Shown here: piece after piece, positions 46,973 through 55,731 of the stretch
How the letters are laid out: every line of letters begins with the position of its first letter
Position numbering within the stretch: the stretch's first letter is position 1
Source: JADKFD01 sp050250665
GTDB taxonomy: Bacteria > Pseudomonadota > Gammaproteobacteria > Xanthomonadales > SZUA-5
Assembly: GCA_050250665.1 (NCBI GenBank)
Contig: JBFWOF010000025.1
Coordinates: 1-64,000, forward strand
DNA length: 64,000 nt
Direction: 5' to 3'
Notes under the pieces: model-generated
The model's database searches: none
Told to the model about the DNA's origin: nothing
What the model saw: only the letters and a program-made list of their open reading frames with translations
Translations under genes and position numbers: made by a program

Positions 46973-49147
46973 TCACCACTCATAGCGCACGCTGGCTCCG
47001 AACTGTCGCCCCGGCTGGGTGTAGAGATCGATCTCGCGGGCGCTGGCGGGCAAGCCACGGACACCGCTCCACAGCCAGTAGCGGCGGTCGGTCAAATTGA
47101 AGGCGCCGAGGTCCAGGGTCAGGCGATCGGCGACCTGGATGCGCCAATAGGCATCGAGGGTGGCGTAGCCGGGTGTCCGGAAGGGATCTACCGTGCTGCT
47201 GTCGATACGACGCTTGGCGCTGACCGCGGTGGCCACCAGTTCCAGACGCTGGCGACCGCTGACGGTCTCGTAGCTCAGCCCCAGCGTCAGCTTGGCCGGC
47301 TCCACCGAATTCAAGGGCTCGCCCCGGACGCTGTCCATCCCCCGCGTCCAGGACAGCGCGCCGTTCAGGGCCAGACCTTCCCAGGGCAGCGCCGATTCGC
47401 CGCGCAGTTCGACACCGTAGATGTGCGCGCGGGCGCGGTTGATCGACTGGAATATCAGCGCGCCGCTGTTCGGATCGCGGCCGAGGTTGACCCGTGAATC
47501 GATCAGATCACGGTAATGATTGTCGAAACCGACCAACTCGAAAGAGCCGAACTCGCCGCTGCTGCGCAGTCCCAGTTCGATACCGCGCGAGTACTCCGGT
47601 TTGAGATCGGGATTGGGAATCGCGATGTAGTTGAAGGCCGGAATGGTGAACCCGATATTGACGTCGGACACCGGCGGCGCCCTGAAGCCCAGGGCGTACT
47701 GGGCAAACAACTGGCTGTGGGCGTTGAGTTCATAGCGTAGCCCCAGCTTGGGGGTGATCTGCGATTCGGCCAGGTCCACGGTGGCCAGTCCGGGATTATC
47801 CTCGGCAAAGATGGCGTCGGGTCGGGCACTGACCCGATAGCGCTCGTAGCGCAGTCCCGGAATCAGCGCCAGAGCGCCATTGCCGGGGCGAATCTCGTCC
47901 TGCCAGAACAGCCCCAGCTCGTGGACCTGTGAAGGCGGGAAATCGCGCACCGGAAAACGTTCGCCGATGAGTACGTTACTGACCACGCCAGTCGTGAGAT
48001 TGGTCTCGCGGGCGTCGCGCAGTTCGCTCAGATCGGTGCTGGCGTAGTCTATGCCATAGACCTGCCAGTGGCGGGCGCCGAGGGCGTCAAAACGGCCCTC
48101 GGCCTGCAGATCCAGATCCAGAGCATCGGTCTTGAACAGGAAACTGCGGTCGCGCAGGGTCGGCGGCGTACGCGGGGCCACCGCATCACGGGTCTGCAGC
48201 GTGCCCTGATCAGTGCGGCTGCGCTGCTGGTAGAGCGTCAGCGACAGACTGTCCAGACCGGGTGTCTGAAATCCCCACTGGCCATTCAGACTCAGGCGCT
48301 CTCGATCGAAACGATCGTCGCCGAACAGGGCGCTGGTGCTGGCGTATTGGCCGGGGCCATGTACCAGTGACTGGACATCGGTTTCGACCCGGGCGTGGCT
48401 GCGATCCAGCATCAATCCAAAGCGGCCCATGCCGGCGCCGTCGAAGCTCAGCTTCAACAGCTCGCTGCGTTCATGACGGTCCGCCGGATTGCTCGACAAA
48501 CCCCCCGGACGCGGTTGGTTCTCGCGCTCATTGCCGGTGCGTCGGACCACGCCGGCAAGCACGTCGAAGGCGCCCGCCTTCCAGGCAGACAGGCCATTGA
48601 AGGCGACACTGCCATCGCGGCTGAGGGCATTGGTTTCGACACGCAGGCCTATGTCCTGGCCGCTGGCGGCCAGCAACTCCTGCGGCGTCATCGTCCGCAG
48701 GCTGACCACGCCGGCCAGCGCATCGCTGCCGTACAGCGTCGAGGCCGGTCCGCGCAGCATTTCCATCCGTGACAGGAAGGCGGTTTCGATGACCCCGCGA
48801 CTGGCGTTGGAGAAGCTGCCGATGGCGAAGCCGTCGGCAATCGGCACACCATCGATTTCCATGCCGACCCGATTGCCGGACAGGCCGCGGATGGCAAAAC
48901 CCTGGATACCGAAGCGCGAGGCATCCTCGGGCGCACTGACCCCGGGCTCATAGCGCACCGCATCGGCCAGGTTCTGCGTCAGCGTCTGATCGAGGCGCTC
49001 GCGCTCGATCAGCGAGACGGTACCGGCCACTTCGCGCGCCGGCTGGGCGCTGCGGCTGGCGACGCTGATGACGGCGTCCATCCTCTGCGGCTCGGCTGGC
49101 GTCAGCGCCAGCCCCAGCGCCAAAGGCAACATCAGTGGGGTAAGCAT
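46973..49147 (-). CDS. TonB-dependent outer-membrane receptor, haem/haemoglobin type
   Basis: This 724-residue receptor has a short signal peptide, a plug domain (SVASRSAQPAREVAGTVSLI, ~28-150, with GIQGFAIRGLSGNRVGMEID) and a C-terminal 22-strand barrel ending in a terminal aromatic (VRYEW). The barrel carries FRAPP at ~500 and NPDLKPEYS, the FRAP/NPDL signature common in haem and haemoglobin receptors. It probably imports haem through TonB-ExbBD. A nested hairpin lies in its leader at 49157-49192. No haem-import ABC genes are adjacent, so the ligand is inferred from motifs only. Confidence 0.85.
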   Translation of the reverse strand: MLTPLMLPLALGLALTPAEPQRMDAVISVASRSAQPAREVAGTVSLIERERLDQTLTQNLADAVRYEPGVSAPEDASRFGIQGFAIRGLSGNRVGMEIDGVPIADGFAIGSFSNASRGVIETAFLSRMEMLRGPASTLYGSDALAGVVSLRTMTPQELLAASGQDIGLRVETNALSRDGSVAFNGLSAWKAGAFDVLAGVVRRTGNERENQPRPGGLSSNPADRHERSELLKLSFDGAGMGRFGLMLDRSHARVETDVQSLVHGPGQYASTSALFGDDRFDRERLSLNGQWGFQTPGLDSLSLTLYQQRSRTDQGTLQTRDAVAPRTPPTLRDRSFLFKTDALDLDLQAEGRFDALGARHWQVYGIDYASTDLSELRDARETNLTTGVVSNVLIGERFPVRDFPPSQVHELGLFWQDEIRPGNGALALIPGLRYERYRVSARPDAIFAEDNPGLATVDLAESQITPKLGLRYELNAHSQLFAQYALGFRAPPVSDVNIGFTIPAFNYIAIPNPDLKPEYSRGIELGLRSSGEFGSFELVGFDNHYRDLIDSRVNLGRDPNSGALIFQSINRARAHIYGVELRGESALPWEGLALNGALSWTRGMDSVRGEPLNSVEPAKLTLGLSYETVSGRQRLELVATAVSAKRRIDSSTVDPFRTPGYATLDAYWRIQVADRLTLDLGAFNLTDRRYWLWSGVRGLPASAREIDLYTQPGRQFGASVRYEW

Positions 49148-49156
49148 GGCAAAGGT

Positions 49157-49192
49157 CCTTCAGTAGTCTGGATACAGACTCCAGCCTGAAGG
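49157..49192 (-). promoter_or_regulatory. Nested hairpin in the leader of the TonB receptor gene
   Basis: The inner stem AGTCTG-GATA-CAGACT (49165-49180) is flanked by CCTTCAG and CTGAAGG that also pair. It lies 10-45 bp upstream of the ATG. It could be an operator palindrome or an RNA hairpin. I do not recognise a Fur box or a known riboswitch in it. Confidence 0.4.
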
Positions 49193-49228
49193 CCTCCGGG
49201 CGCGATGATCCGGATCAATTGCGCGTGT

Positions 49229-50173
49229 TTATCTGCGGCCGACTTGATCGGCGTCAATCGGTCTGGCCGGACTCGTCAGCACGCCAATGCCGGCCAGCAC
49301 CACCGCAGTGCCGATCAGCTGGATCAGGCTGATGCGCTCGCCCAGGATCCAGTGGCCGAGGAACAGCAGCGAGACCGGGCCCAGCATCGACAATTGCGAG
49401 CTGCGGCCGGCGCCGATGCGGGCGATCGCGAACATGGTCAGGAACACCGGCGCCACCGTGCACATCAGCGCGTTCAGCAGCGACAGCTGCAGCACCGGCA
49501 GCGGTTGCCGCAGCGTGGCCAGATCGTGCACCAGCGCGTAGTGAATGCCGCAGAGCAGGGTCGACACCAGCATCACATAGGACACCAGCCGCAGACTGCC
49601 GACGCGGGCGACCAGCTCCCCTGACTGCAGCAGATAGGTGGCATAGGCCAGCGCCGCCGCGAACACCAGCGCACTGCCGAACAGCACATTGCCGCCATCG
49701 AAGCGCAGATGTTCGACGAACACCAGCAACACGCCCGCGTAGCTGACCAGCAAGGCCCAGCGTTGACGCAGCGGTACCGGCCGGCGGTAGATCAGCACGC
49801 CCAGACCCAGCACCAGCGTGGGTGTCAGGAACAGGATCAGCCGCTCCAGCGCCGCCGCGATGTGCTGCAGCCCCCAGAAATCCAGGTAGCTCGACACGTA
49901 GTAGCCGAGAAAGCCGAGCAGCGCGATCTGGCGCCAGTCGGCGCCACTCAAATGCGAGCCGCGTACCCGCGCCCGCCAGGTTTCGAAGGCCGCCACCAGC
50001 ACGAACACCGGCGCCGCCATCCCCAGGCGCAGCGTCATCAGCGTGATTGGATCAATGGAATAGCGATACAGCAGCTTGGCCAGGATCGCCTTCGCCGAAA
50101 ACAGGATCGCCGCCAGCGCGGCCAGGGCGTAGCCGCCGAGCTCGATGCGCCTTTCGCTGTGCGGGCTGATCAT
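49229..50173 (-). CDS. DMT-family (EamA) transporter
   Basis: The start at 50173 (MISPHSERRIELGGYALAA) is preferred; the longer frame adds a Cys/Arg-rich leader. The 314-residue protein has ten predicted membrane helices in two EamA repeats, beginning LGGYALAALAAILFSAKAIL and repeating at about 150. It probably exports or imports small metabolites or amino acids. It lies 81 bp upstream of the TonB receptor on the same strand; co-transcription is possible but not shown. Confidence 0.85.
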   Translation of the reverse strand: MISPHSERRIELGGYALAALAAILFSAKAILAKLLYRYSIDPITLMTLRLGMAAPVFVLVAAFETWRARVRGSHLSGADWRQIALLGFLGYYVSSYLDFWGLQHIAAALERLILFLTPTLVLGLGVLIYRRPVPLRQRWALLVSYAGVLLVFVEHLRFDGGNVLFGSALVFAAALAYATYLLQSGELVARVGSLRLVSYVMLVSTLLCGIHYALVHDLATLRQPLPVLQLSLLNALMCTVAPVFLTMFAIARIGAGRSSQLSMLGPVSLLFLGHWILGERISLIQLIGTAVVLAGIGVLTSPARPIDADQVGRR

Positions 50174-50339
50174 GACGCCGACGCTACTCCAGGGGTTGCA
50201 CCGACCGCAGGCCGTTGCCCGGGCGCCCGATGATGCCCGCAGCCACGGCTTCGCGCTGCACTGCAACAGGTCAACGACTGGAACCGCGATGCGTTCCTGT
50301 CTTATGTTGTCACCACGTCACTCCAAGGAGAAAGCCCAC

Positions 50340-50591
50340 ATGGCCAACACTGCCCGCACCCTGACCATCGCCCTTGCCGCCGCCAGCGCCGGATTGCTCG
50401 GCGGACTGTCGTTCTCGGTGGCCGCCGATCAGCCGCTGATGCAGTCGGCCCTGTCCCATCTGGAATCGGCCGAGCGCGATCTGGAAAAGGCCACGCCCGA
50501 CAAGGGCGGACACCGCGCCGAAGCCCTGCGCCTGGTGCGCGCGGCCCAGAAGGAAGTGCGCCAGGGCATCAAGTTCGATCGCAGGCATTGA
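50340..50591 (+). CDS. Small secreted helical protein
   Basis: The start at 50340 follows AAGGAGAAAGCCCAC, a good ribosome-binding site. The 83-residue product has a signal peptide (about 1-28) and a mature part of about 55 residues (MQSALSHLESAERDLEKATPD and KGGHRAEALRLVRAAQKE). The pattern of HL.SA...L..A..DKGGHR..A..L...A..EV..GI is a common small periplasmic family in gammaproteobacteria; function unknown to me. It stands alone. Confidence 0.75.
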   Translation: MANTARTLTIALAAASAGLLGGLSFSVAADQPLMQSALSHLESAERDLEKATPDKGGHRAEALRLVRAAQKEVRQGIKFDRRH

Positions 50592-50654
50592 TCGCTGCGC
50601 CGGATGGCGCGGCGGCAGCGGGCAGAGGGATAGGCTACGGGGAATCGGGCTGTT

Positions 50655-50723
50655 GTGGGTCCAGACTGGTCTGGACGCTTTCCCGTCACCGTGCCAAGAG
50701 CGTCCAGACCAGTCTGGACCCAC
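50655..50723. repeat. GTCCAGAC hairpin pair, copy 3
   Basis: Units GTGGGTCCAGAC-TG-GTCTGGACGC and the inverted partner with a ~25-base spacer. The centre is TG/CA rather than TT/AA, a compensated change that keeps the stem. Confidence 0.9.
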
Positions 50724-50748
50724 AAGAACGTGAAGCCTGTAGCCTTTT

Positions 50749-50846
50749 CCGTGCCCCGTGCCCCGTGCCCCGTGCCCCGTGCCCCGTGCCCCGTGCCCCG
50801 TGCCCCGTGCCCCGTGCCCCGTGCCCCGTGCCCCGTGCCCCGTGCC
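50749..50846. repeat. CCCCGTG heptamer array (about 14 copies)
   Basis: A 98-base run of the 7-base unit CCCCGTG, perfect throughout. The complement is (GGGGCAC)n, which fits a G-quadruplex pattern (four G's, three-base loops). It begins 25 bases after the hairpin pair and ends 9 bases before the exonuclease gene stop. Confidence 0.95.
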
Positions 50847-50854
50847 GCTGCTGC

Positions 50855-51409
50855 TCAGCGCTCCAGATTGGCCCGCAGCATGTTGCAGAACAGCGCGCCC
50901 TGGGCGATGGCGTCATCGAGCGCCACATGGGTGTGCGGCAGCGGATCGAACCATTCGCGCGGCATCTGCGCCTTGCTGCTGTCGCGATAGGGCCGTTTGA
51001 GCATGGCCATGGCGTAGGTCTTGATGTCGAGCCCGGAATGGCTGAAGGGGCTGCGCCCGGTGAAGCGGATCAGATACCAGTAGACGAACAGGAAATCGAA
51101 AGTCACCGGGTAGCCGACGAAAACCGGCTTGCCTGGCAGCGATTCGATCCAGGCCAGGTAGGCCGGCAACGCCGTCTCCGGTGGCTGCAGATCGCTACGG
51201 CAAGCCGTCCACGCCTGTGGCTGCGATTGCCACCAGGCCATGGTGTCCGGATGGCCGCTGGCCCCGGGCAGGGTTTGCAGGTTGACACTGAAGCTGCCGA
51301 GCAGCTGCTTGTCGGCGGTGTAGGCGGCGGAACCCAGACTCAACATCGAGTGCGGTCCGGGTATCGGGCCATCGGTTTCGACATCGGTGCTGATATAGAT
51401 CTCGGGCAT
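50855..51409 (-). CDS. DEDDh 3'-5' exonuclease-like protein
   Basis: The start at 51409 (MPEIYISTDVETDGP) is chosen over longer leaders. The 184-residue protein has the four acidic residues of the DEDDh fold: Asp and Glu in STDVETDG, Asp in GYPVTFDFLF, and His/Asp in HVALDDAIAQG. It probably degrades RNA or DNA 3' ends. The stop is 9 bp from the CCCCGTG heptamer array, so its transcript may end in a C-rich/G-rich repeat. Confidence 0.8.
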   Translation of the reverse strand: MPEIYISTDVETDGPIPGPHSMLSLGSAAYTADKQLLGSFSVNLQTLPGASGHPDTMAWWQSQPQAWTACRSDLQPPETALPAYLAWIESLPGKPVFVGYPVTFDFLFVYWYLIRFTGRSPFSHSGLDIKTYAMAMLKRPYRDSSKAQMPREWFDPLPHTHVALDDAIAQGALFCNMLRANLER

Positions 51410-51567
51410 GGTCAAGTCGCCGATTGGGGATGTGCTGCCGGTGGGAGCGGACTTTGTCCGCGACGGCCTGAGCAAGGCGCCGGGCGCCTCGACAGTGTGG
51501 ATTGTGGCTCAATCAAGGCCTGCTGACGCAAAGGACCCGGCCTTCTCGAACCGGTGCACGCCGTCGT

Positions 51568-51660
51568 GCGTAGCCCGTTGTGCCGCGCAGCGGCTCAGCG
51601 GGGCGCTGTCGCGTCACCGCCCGGAGAGCGCTGCGCGCACTTCGGGCTACAAAAGCCGCT
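51568..51660. repeat. GTAGCC...GGGCTAC repeat (copy 2)
   Basis: Same ~95-bp sequence as 30736-30834, with GTAGCCCGTTGTGCCGCG at the left and ACTTCGGGCTACAAAAGCC at the right; about 85-90% alike by eye. No gene is seen in 51410-51764. Confidence 0.8.
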
Positions 51661-51731
51661 TTGCGCCAGCTTCACGAATCCACCGCGGCGCTAGCAACGA
51701 CGCAATCATGAGAGCATCTCCCGTGACCCTT

Positions 51732-51761
51732 CCAACAACCAACAACCAACAACCGACAACC
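51732..51761. repeat. CCAACAA heptamer array before a membrane protein gene
   Basis: About four copies of CCAACAA ending four bases before the ATG at 51765. If translation instead starts at the ATG at 51708, the array is read as Thr-Asn-Asn-Gln-Gln. Confidence 0.8.
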
Positions 51762-51764
51762 AGA

Positions 51765-52184
51765 ATGCTCCCCGCCGCGCTCGCCTACTTCGCCATTGTC
51801 TTCGCCGTCGGCTTCGCCTGCGGCCCGATCCGGGTCATGTGGCTGGAGCCCAACTTCGGCGCCACCACTGCGGTGCTGATGGAAATGCCGATCCTGCTGA
51901 TGGCCATGATGTTTGCCGCGCGCTTCGTGCCGCGACGTCTGGCGCTGCCGGCGACGGTGGCCATGCATCTGGGCATGGGCCTGATCGCCCTGGGTCTGGT
52001 GTTGATTGCGGACCTCGGCGTTGGCCTGTGGGTGCGCGGCCAGTCGCTGGCCGAGATCGGTGCCTATTTCCTGAGCACGCCCGGACGCATCTACAGTGTC
52101 AGCCTGCTGCTGTTCGGGTTGATGCCGGTGCTGGTGAATCGGCGCGGGCGTCGGAAAGGCGTGGTCGCTCCGAAGAGGCCTTGA
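51765..52184 (+). CDS. Small membrane protein of unknown function
   Basis: The ATG at 51765 is preferred (MLPAALAYFAIVFAVGFACG); an in-frame ATG at 51708 would add 19 residues read from the heptamer array. The 139-residue protein has four membrane helices (~4-22, 34-52, 60-80, 100-118) and a basic C-terminal tail. I do not recognise a family. Whichever start is used, the heptamer array occupies the leader or N-terminus, so array length could tune translation. Confidence 0.7.
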   Translation: MLPAALAYFAIVFAVGFACGPIRVMWLEPNFGATTAVLMEMPILLMAMMFAARFVPRRLALPATVAMHLGMGLIALGLVLIADLGVGLWVRGQSLAEIGAYFLSTPGRIYSVSLLLFGLMPVLVNRRGRRKGVVAPKRP

Positions 52185-52220
52185 GGAGGGACGCGCGCTG
52201 CGCGGCCGCTCTTGATCGGT
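52183..52220. repeat. Dispersed GC-rich repeat fragment (copy 3 of 4)
   Basis: GAGGAGGGACGCGCGCTGCG followed by CGGCCGCTCTTGATC is the end of the 9395-type repeat in reverse orientation, starting at the stop of the membrane protein gene. Confidence 0.6.
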
Positions 52221-52259
52221 AGCAAGCGCCGAAGCGAATCAATGCTCCCGGACGCGTGC

Positions 52260-52384
52260 CTCTGGATTGCTTCCCCCGGATCAAGTCCGGGGTCGCAATG
52301 ACGCCGGTTCCGGTTCTTGAAGGTCCAGACTTGTCTGGACGCTCCTGGTCAGGTGGAGAAGCGTCCAGACAAGTCTGGACCTAC
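52260..52384. repeat. Half GTCATTGCGAG element plus GTCCAGAC hairpin pair
   Basis: 52260-52304 is the right half of the GTCATTGCGAG element (CTGGATTGCTT to CGCAATGACGCC). 52319-52384 is a complete GTCCAGAC hairpin pair with a 22-base spacer. A small GCTGCGCGGCCAAACTGACC remnant follows near 52500. The 333-bp gap has no gene. Confidence 0.85.
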
Positions 52385-52517
52385 AACAGCGCAGAAGCCC
52401 GGTCTCATGCATTTTCACAGCGTCAGCTCGGAACGGGGCCCGCTCTGATTGACGTTTTACCTTTGACGTTTTACCGCGCCCCCCGCATCACGGAATCTGC
52501 TGCGCGGCCAAACTGAC

Positions 52518-53222
52518 CTACCGCGCCTCCAGATACGCCTCCAATCCCACCAGATCCGCCGGTAGCGGCGCCTCCACGCGCTGAGTGGGTATCTCCAGCA
52601 CGGCCGGAATCTCGACTGCGCAGGCGTGCAGTGCCAGGCGGCGCAGGGGCAGCTGGTCGAAGGGTGGCTTCAGGGTCGCCATGCCGTACAGCGCGTCCTG
52701 CAGGATCGGACAATCGCGGCTGCGCAGATGCACCCGGATCTGATGCTGGCGCCCGGTGCGGGGTTGGCAGCGCAGGCGGGCAATCCAGGCGTGATCGACA
52801 CGCCAGCGCTGCTCCAGCGTGAAGTCGGTGCGGGCCTGGATGGCGCCAGCCTCGCCCTTGGCAGCCGGGCGCATCTTGCCCTTGCGGGCAGTGTGCAGCG
52901 GCACCTCGATACGGCCCTTCTCCGGGTCGGGCACGCCCAGCGTCCAGGCCAGATAGCTCTTGCCGACCTGACCGTGCTGGAAGGCCAGATTCAGGGCCCG
53001 ATGGGCATCGGCGTCGCGGGCGAAGATCATCACGCCGCTGGTGTCGCGGTCCAGCCGGTGCACCACCCACAGCGGGCAGCCGAGCTGGGTCTGCAACAGA
53101 TGCCGCAAGGATTGCCCGGGTTCTTCATCGCGGGCCGGAATGGCGGCGATGCCGGGCGGCTTGTTCACCACCAGCCAGCGGGCGTTGTCGGCCAGCAGCG
53201 GCAGTCGCTGATCAGCGTCCAT
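52518..53222 (-). CDS. RluA-family RNA pseudouridine synthase
   Basis: This 234-residue protein has the catalytic motif VVHRLDRDTSGVMIFA (Asp ~58), preceded by WLVVNKPPGIAAIPA and followed by RTGRQHQIRVHL. There is no S4 domain. The size and layout fit the RluA/YqcB/TruC group that acts on tRNA or 23S rRNA; I cannot choose the site. Its start overlaps the end of hemF by 11 bp, so both are probably co-transcribed with hemF first. Confidence 0.87.
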   Translation of the reverse strand: MDADQRLPLLADNARWLVVNKPPGIAAIPARDEEPGQSLRHLLQTQLGCPLWVVHRLDRDTSGVMIFARDADAHRALNLAFQHGQVGKSYLAWTLGVPDPEKGRIEVPLHTARKGKMRPAAKGEAGAIQARTDFTLEQRWRVDHAWIARLRCQPRTGRQHQIRVHLRSRDCPILQDALYGMATLKPPFDQLPLRRLALHACAVEIPAVLEIPTQRVEAPLPADLVGLEAYLEAR

Positions 53223-54132
53223 CGGAGAGCTCGGTCAGCCAGTCACGCGGCCGCAGATAGTCGTTCAAGCGCGCTTCCGCGCTGCCTTCGGGCGGCTGGT
53301 AGCCATACTCGAAGCGCACTTCCGGTGGCAGCGACATCAGGATCGACTCGGTGCGCCCACCGGATTGCAGACCGAACAGCGTGCCGCGATCCCAGACCAG
53401 GTTGAATTCGACGTAGCGCCCGCGCCGGTAGCGTTGGAAATCGCGCTCGCGCTGGCCGTAGGGGGTGTCCTTGCGGCGTTCGACCAGCGGCAGATAGGCC
53501 TTCTCGAAGCCGCGGCCGACGGCCCGCATCAGTTCGAAACAGGGCTCGAAACCGGGCTCGGACAGATCGTCGTAGAACAGGCCGCCGACGCCACGGGTCT
53601 CGCCGCGGTGCTTGAGATAGAAATAGTCGTCGCACCAGCGTTTGTAGCGCGGATACAGATCCTTGCCAAAGGGATCGCAGACAGAGCGTGCCACCTCATG
53701 CCAATGGCGCACGTCCTCATCAAAAGGATAGTAGGGCGTGAGGTCGAAGCCGCCGCCGAACCACCACACCGGATCGGGTCCGGTGGTGCTGAACAGGCGC
53801 ACGTTCAGATGCGTGGTTGGCACATAGGGATTGCGTGGGTGGAACACCAGCGACACCCCCATCGCATGAAAGCCGCGGCCGGCCAGCTCCGGTCGATGGG
53901 CGGTGGCACTGGCCGGCATGCGCGCGCCCTGGACGTCGGAGAAGCCGATGCCGGCCTGTTCGAACACCGCGCCGCCCTTGAGCACGCGCGTGCGTCCGCC
54001 ACCGCCTTCGGCACGCTGCCAGCTGTCCTCGGCAAAGCGAGCGGTCGGTTCCAGGGCCTCGACCGAAGCGCAGATCTGATCCTGCAGGCCAAGGAGGTAG
54101 GCACGTACGCGTTCGATATCCATGCTTTGCAT
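53212..54132 (-). CDS. hemF: Aerobic coproporphyrinogen III oxidase
   Basis: This 306-residue enzyme (alternative ATG at 54123) matches HemF: YLLGLQDQICASVEAL near the start, RTRVLKGGAVFEQAGIGFSD, PTTHLNVRLFSTTGP, WWFGGGFDLTPYYPF and DDYFYLKHRGETRGVGGLFYD. It converts coproporphyrinogen III to protoporphyrinogen IX with O2, in haem synthesis. It overlaps a downstream pseudouridine synthase gene and is divergent from xanB2, with 57 bp between their starts. Confidence 0.95.
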   Translation of the reverse strand: MQSMDIERVRAYLLGLQDQICASVEALEPTARFAEDSWQRAEGGGGRTRVLKGGAVFEQAGIGFSDVQGARMPASATAHRPELAGRGFHAMGVSLVFHPRNPYVPTTHLNVRLFSTTGPDPVWWFGGGFDLTPYYPFDEDVRHWHEVARSVCDPFGKDLYPRYKRWCDDYFYLKHRGETRGVGGLFYDDLSEPGFEPCFELMRAVGRGFEKAYLPLVERRKDTPYGQRERDFQRYRRGRYVEFNLVWDRGTLFGLQSGGRTESILMSLPPEVRFEYGYQPPEGSAEARLNDYLRPRDWLTELSDGR

Positions 54133-54189
54133 CGGGCTGAACTGGGGCTGCGTATGATAGGCCGCTCGACTGCAAAGCCACCGAAGCGC

Positions 54190-55146
54190 ATGACCGAATC
54201 CCGCAAAGCCCATCCTCGCTGGTTGGTGGACATGGCACCCGAGCCCATGAAGGACGCCTTCGCGGCCTGGCATCTGGGCGTTCGTGGTGGCGGCGCGTCC
54301 AGTTTCGAGCTGCCGATGCCGGCCTTGCACAGCGTCTGCGAGTCCTGGCACAGCAAGGGGCGATTGCGAGGTGGACAGATCGGCGCCGCCCATTTCGCCG
54401 GTGACGATGATCTGATGCTGGGCGAACTGGTGCTGTCCGAACGTGATTTCGGCGGCATCGGAACCACGGCCCATGAGGCCTACCGACGCCTGCTCGACTA
54501 TGTGCAGGGATCCGGCTTCCCCTATGTATTGAGAGTGTGGAGCTATTTCTCGCGGATCAACGAAGGTCAGGGCGACAACGAGCGCTATCGGCAGTTCTGC
54601 GTCGGTCGCCAGCTGGCGCTGGAGCGCGCGCGCTTCGAGGCCGACCCGGCAGCGACCGTGATCGGACTGCCCGATCGCTCATCGCATCTACGCCTGCTGT
54701 GGCTGGCTTCCAAGACGCCCGGACAGATGATCGACAATCCGCGACAGACGCTGCCGCGCAACTACCCGCCCGAATACGGTCCGGAACCGCCGCGGTTTTC
54801 GCGCGGGGCCCTGTGGCAAAGCCAACGCGGCGGCGTGCTGCTGATCTCCGGCACCGCCAGCGTGGTCGGACACAGCTCGCGCCACATCGGTCGACTGGAC
54901 AAGCAGCTGGAAGAAACCAAGCGCAATCTGGACAGCCTGCTGGAGGTCGCCAACAGCACCTGGGACACCGCCAGCCACTTCGGCTCCGGCACCGTGCTGC
55001 GCGCCTACGTGCGCGAGGAAGAGCACTTCTTCGAGACCGAGCAGTTCCTGCGCGAGAATTTCCCCGGCGCCGCCTTTGCCGTGCTCCAGGGCGAGGTCTG
55101 CCGCAGCGATCTGCTGTGCGAGATCGAGGGCGTGCATCACTTCTAG
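54190..55146 (+). CDS. xanB2: XanB2-type chorismatase (pteridine-dependent deoxygenase-like)
   Basis: This 318-residue protein matches the FkbO/Hyg5/XanB2 family: RVWSYFSRINEGQGDNERYR then QFCVGRQLAL, later TPGQMIDNPRQTLPRNYPPE, and LLISGTASVVGHSSRH with LDSLL. XanB2 of Xanthomonas hydrolyses chorismate to 3- and 4-hydroxybenzoate, feeding xanthomonadin pigment and ubiquinone. It shares a short divergent promoter region with hemF. Whether the pigment cluster exists here cannot be seen from this window. Confidence 0.85.
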   Translation: MTESRKAHPRWLVDMAPEPMKDAFAAWHLGVRGGGASSFELPMPALHSVCESWHSKGRLRGGQIGAAHFAGDDDLMLGELVLSERDFGGIGTTAHEAYRRLLDYVQGSGFPYVLRVWSYFSRINEGQGDNERYRQFCVGRQLALERARFEADPAATVIGLPDRSSHLRLLWLASKTPGQMIDNPRQTLPRNYPPEYGPEPPRFSRGALWQSQRGGVLLISGTASVVGHSSRHIGRLDKQLEETKRNLDSLLEVANSTWDTASHFGSGTVLRAYVREEEHFFETEQFLRENFPGAAFAVLQGEVCRSDLLCEIEGVHHF

Positions 55147-55257
55147 CTGCATTACCCCGGATGGCAGCGACCGCGCGGCAGCGGGCGCACTGGACCGCGG
55201 ATCGGTTCAGGGGCAAGGGGCAGGGGACCCACCCTGGCGCAGGTTCAGGTCAAGCTG

Positions 55258-55512
55258 CGTCATTGCGAGCCACCTGTATCGGCCCGATGCTGCCCGTGGG
55301 CCATGAATTGTAGGTTGGGCTAAGCCCAGCGTGCCCAACACCAGCGTCCATTGTCGGGCACGCTGCGCTTAGCCCAACCTACATCAACTGTCTCGGCCGG
55401 ACACATGAACGACCTTGCTGGATCAGAGCGGCTTCGAGGAGGGACGCGCGTCTGCGCGGCCGCTCTTGATCTTGAGGCCAGGCAAAGCGGCGCCGCAGCG
55501 CGGCGCCCTCCA
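55258..55512. repeat. Stacked repeats: GTCATTGCGAG half, GTAGGTTGGGC pair, GC-rich copy 4
   Basis: 55258-55308 resembles 30674 (GCGTCATTGCGAGCCACCTG to GGGCCATGAA). 55309-55384 is an inverted pair TGTAGGTTGGGCTAAGC / GCTTAGCCCAACCTACA with a GTGCCCAACA interior. 55404-55512 is the 9395-type repeat in reverse. Three families lie end to end; the 585-bp gap has no gene. Confidence 0.8.
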
Positions 55513-55731
55513 CAGCCGCGGCACATTCGCAGCATTGGGCAAGAACATCCGCATGCGATATGGGTTCATGGAGAGGAACGCAGTGACGCAATAACAAGGT
55601 ACGACGTCAGAGGAGGACGGATTCCTTTCCTTCGCGCCTTTTGCGTCCTTTGCCGATGGTGCCTATCTTCTTGAGCTTCGTCGGGCCGCAACCGCCGACG
55701 AGTCTCCCCACCAAGCAAGGCCAAGCCCACC

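Noticed and set aside
50749..50846. Possible CRISPR-like array
   Set aside because: Units are 7 bases without spacers, so it is a simple tandem repeat.
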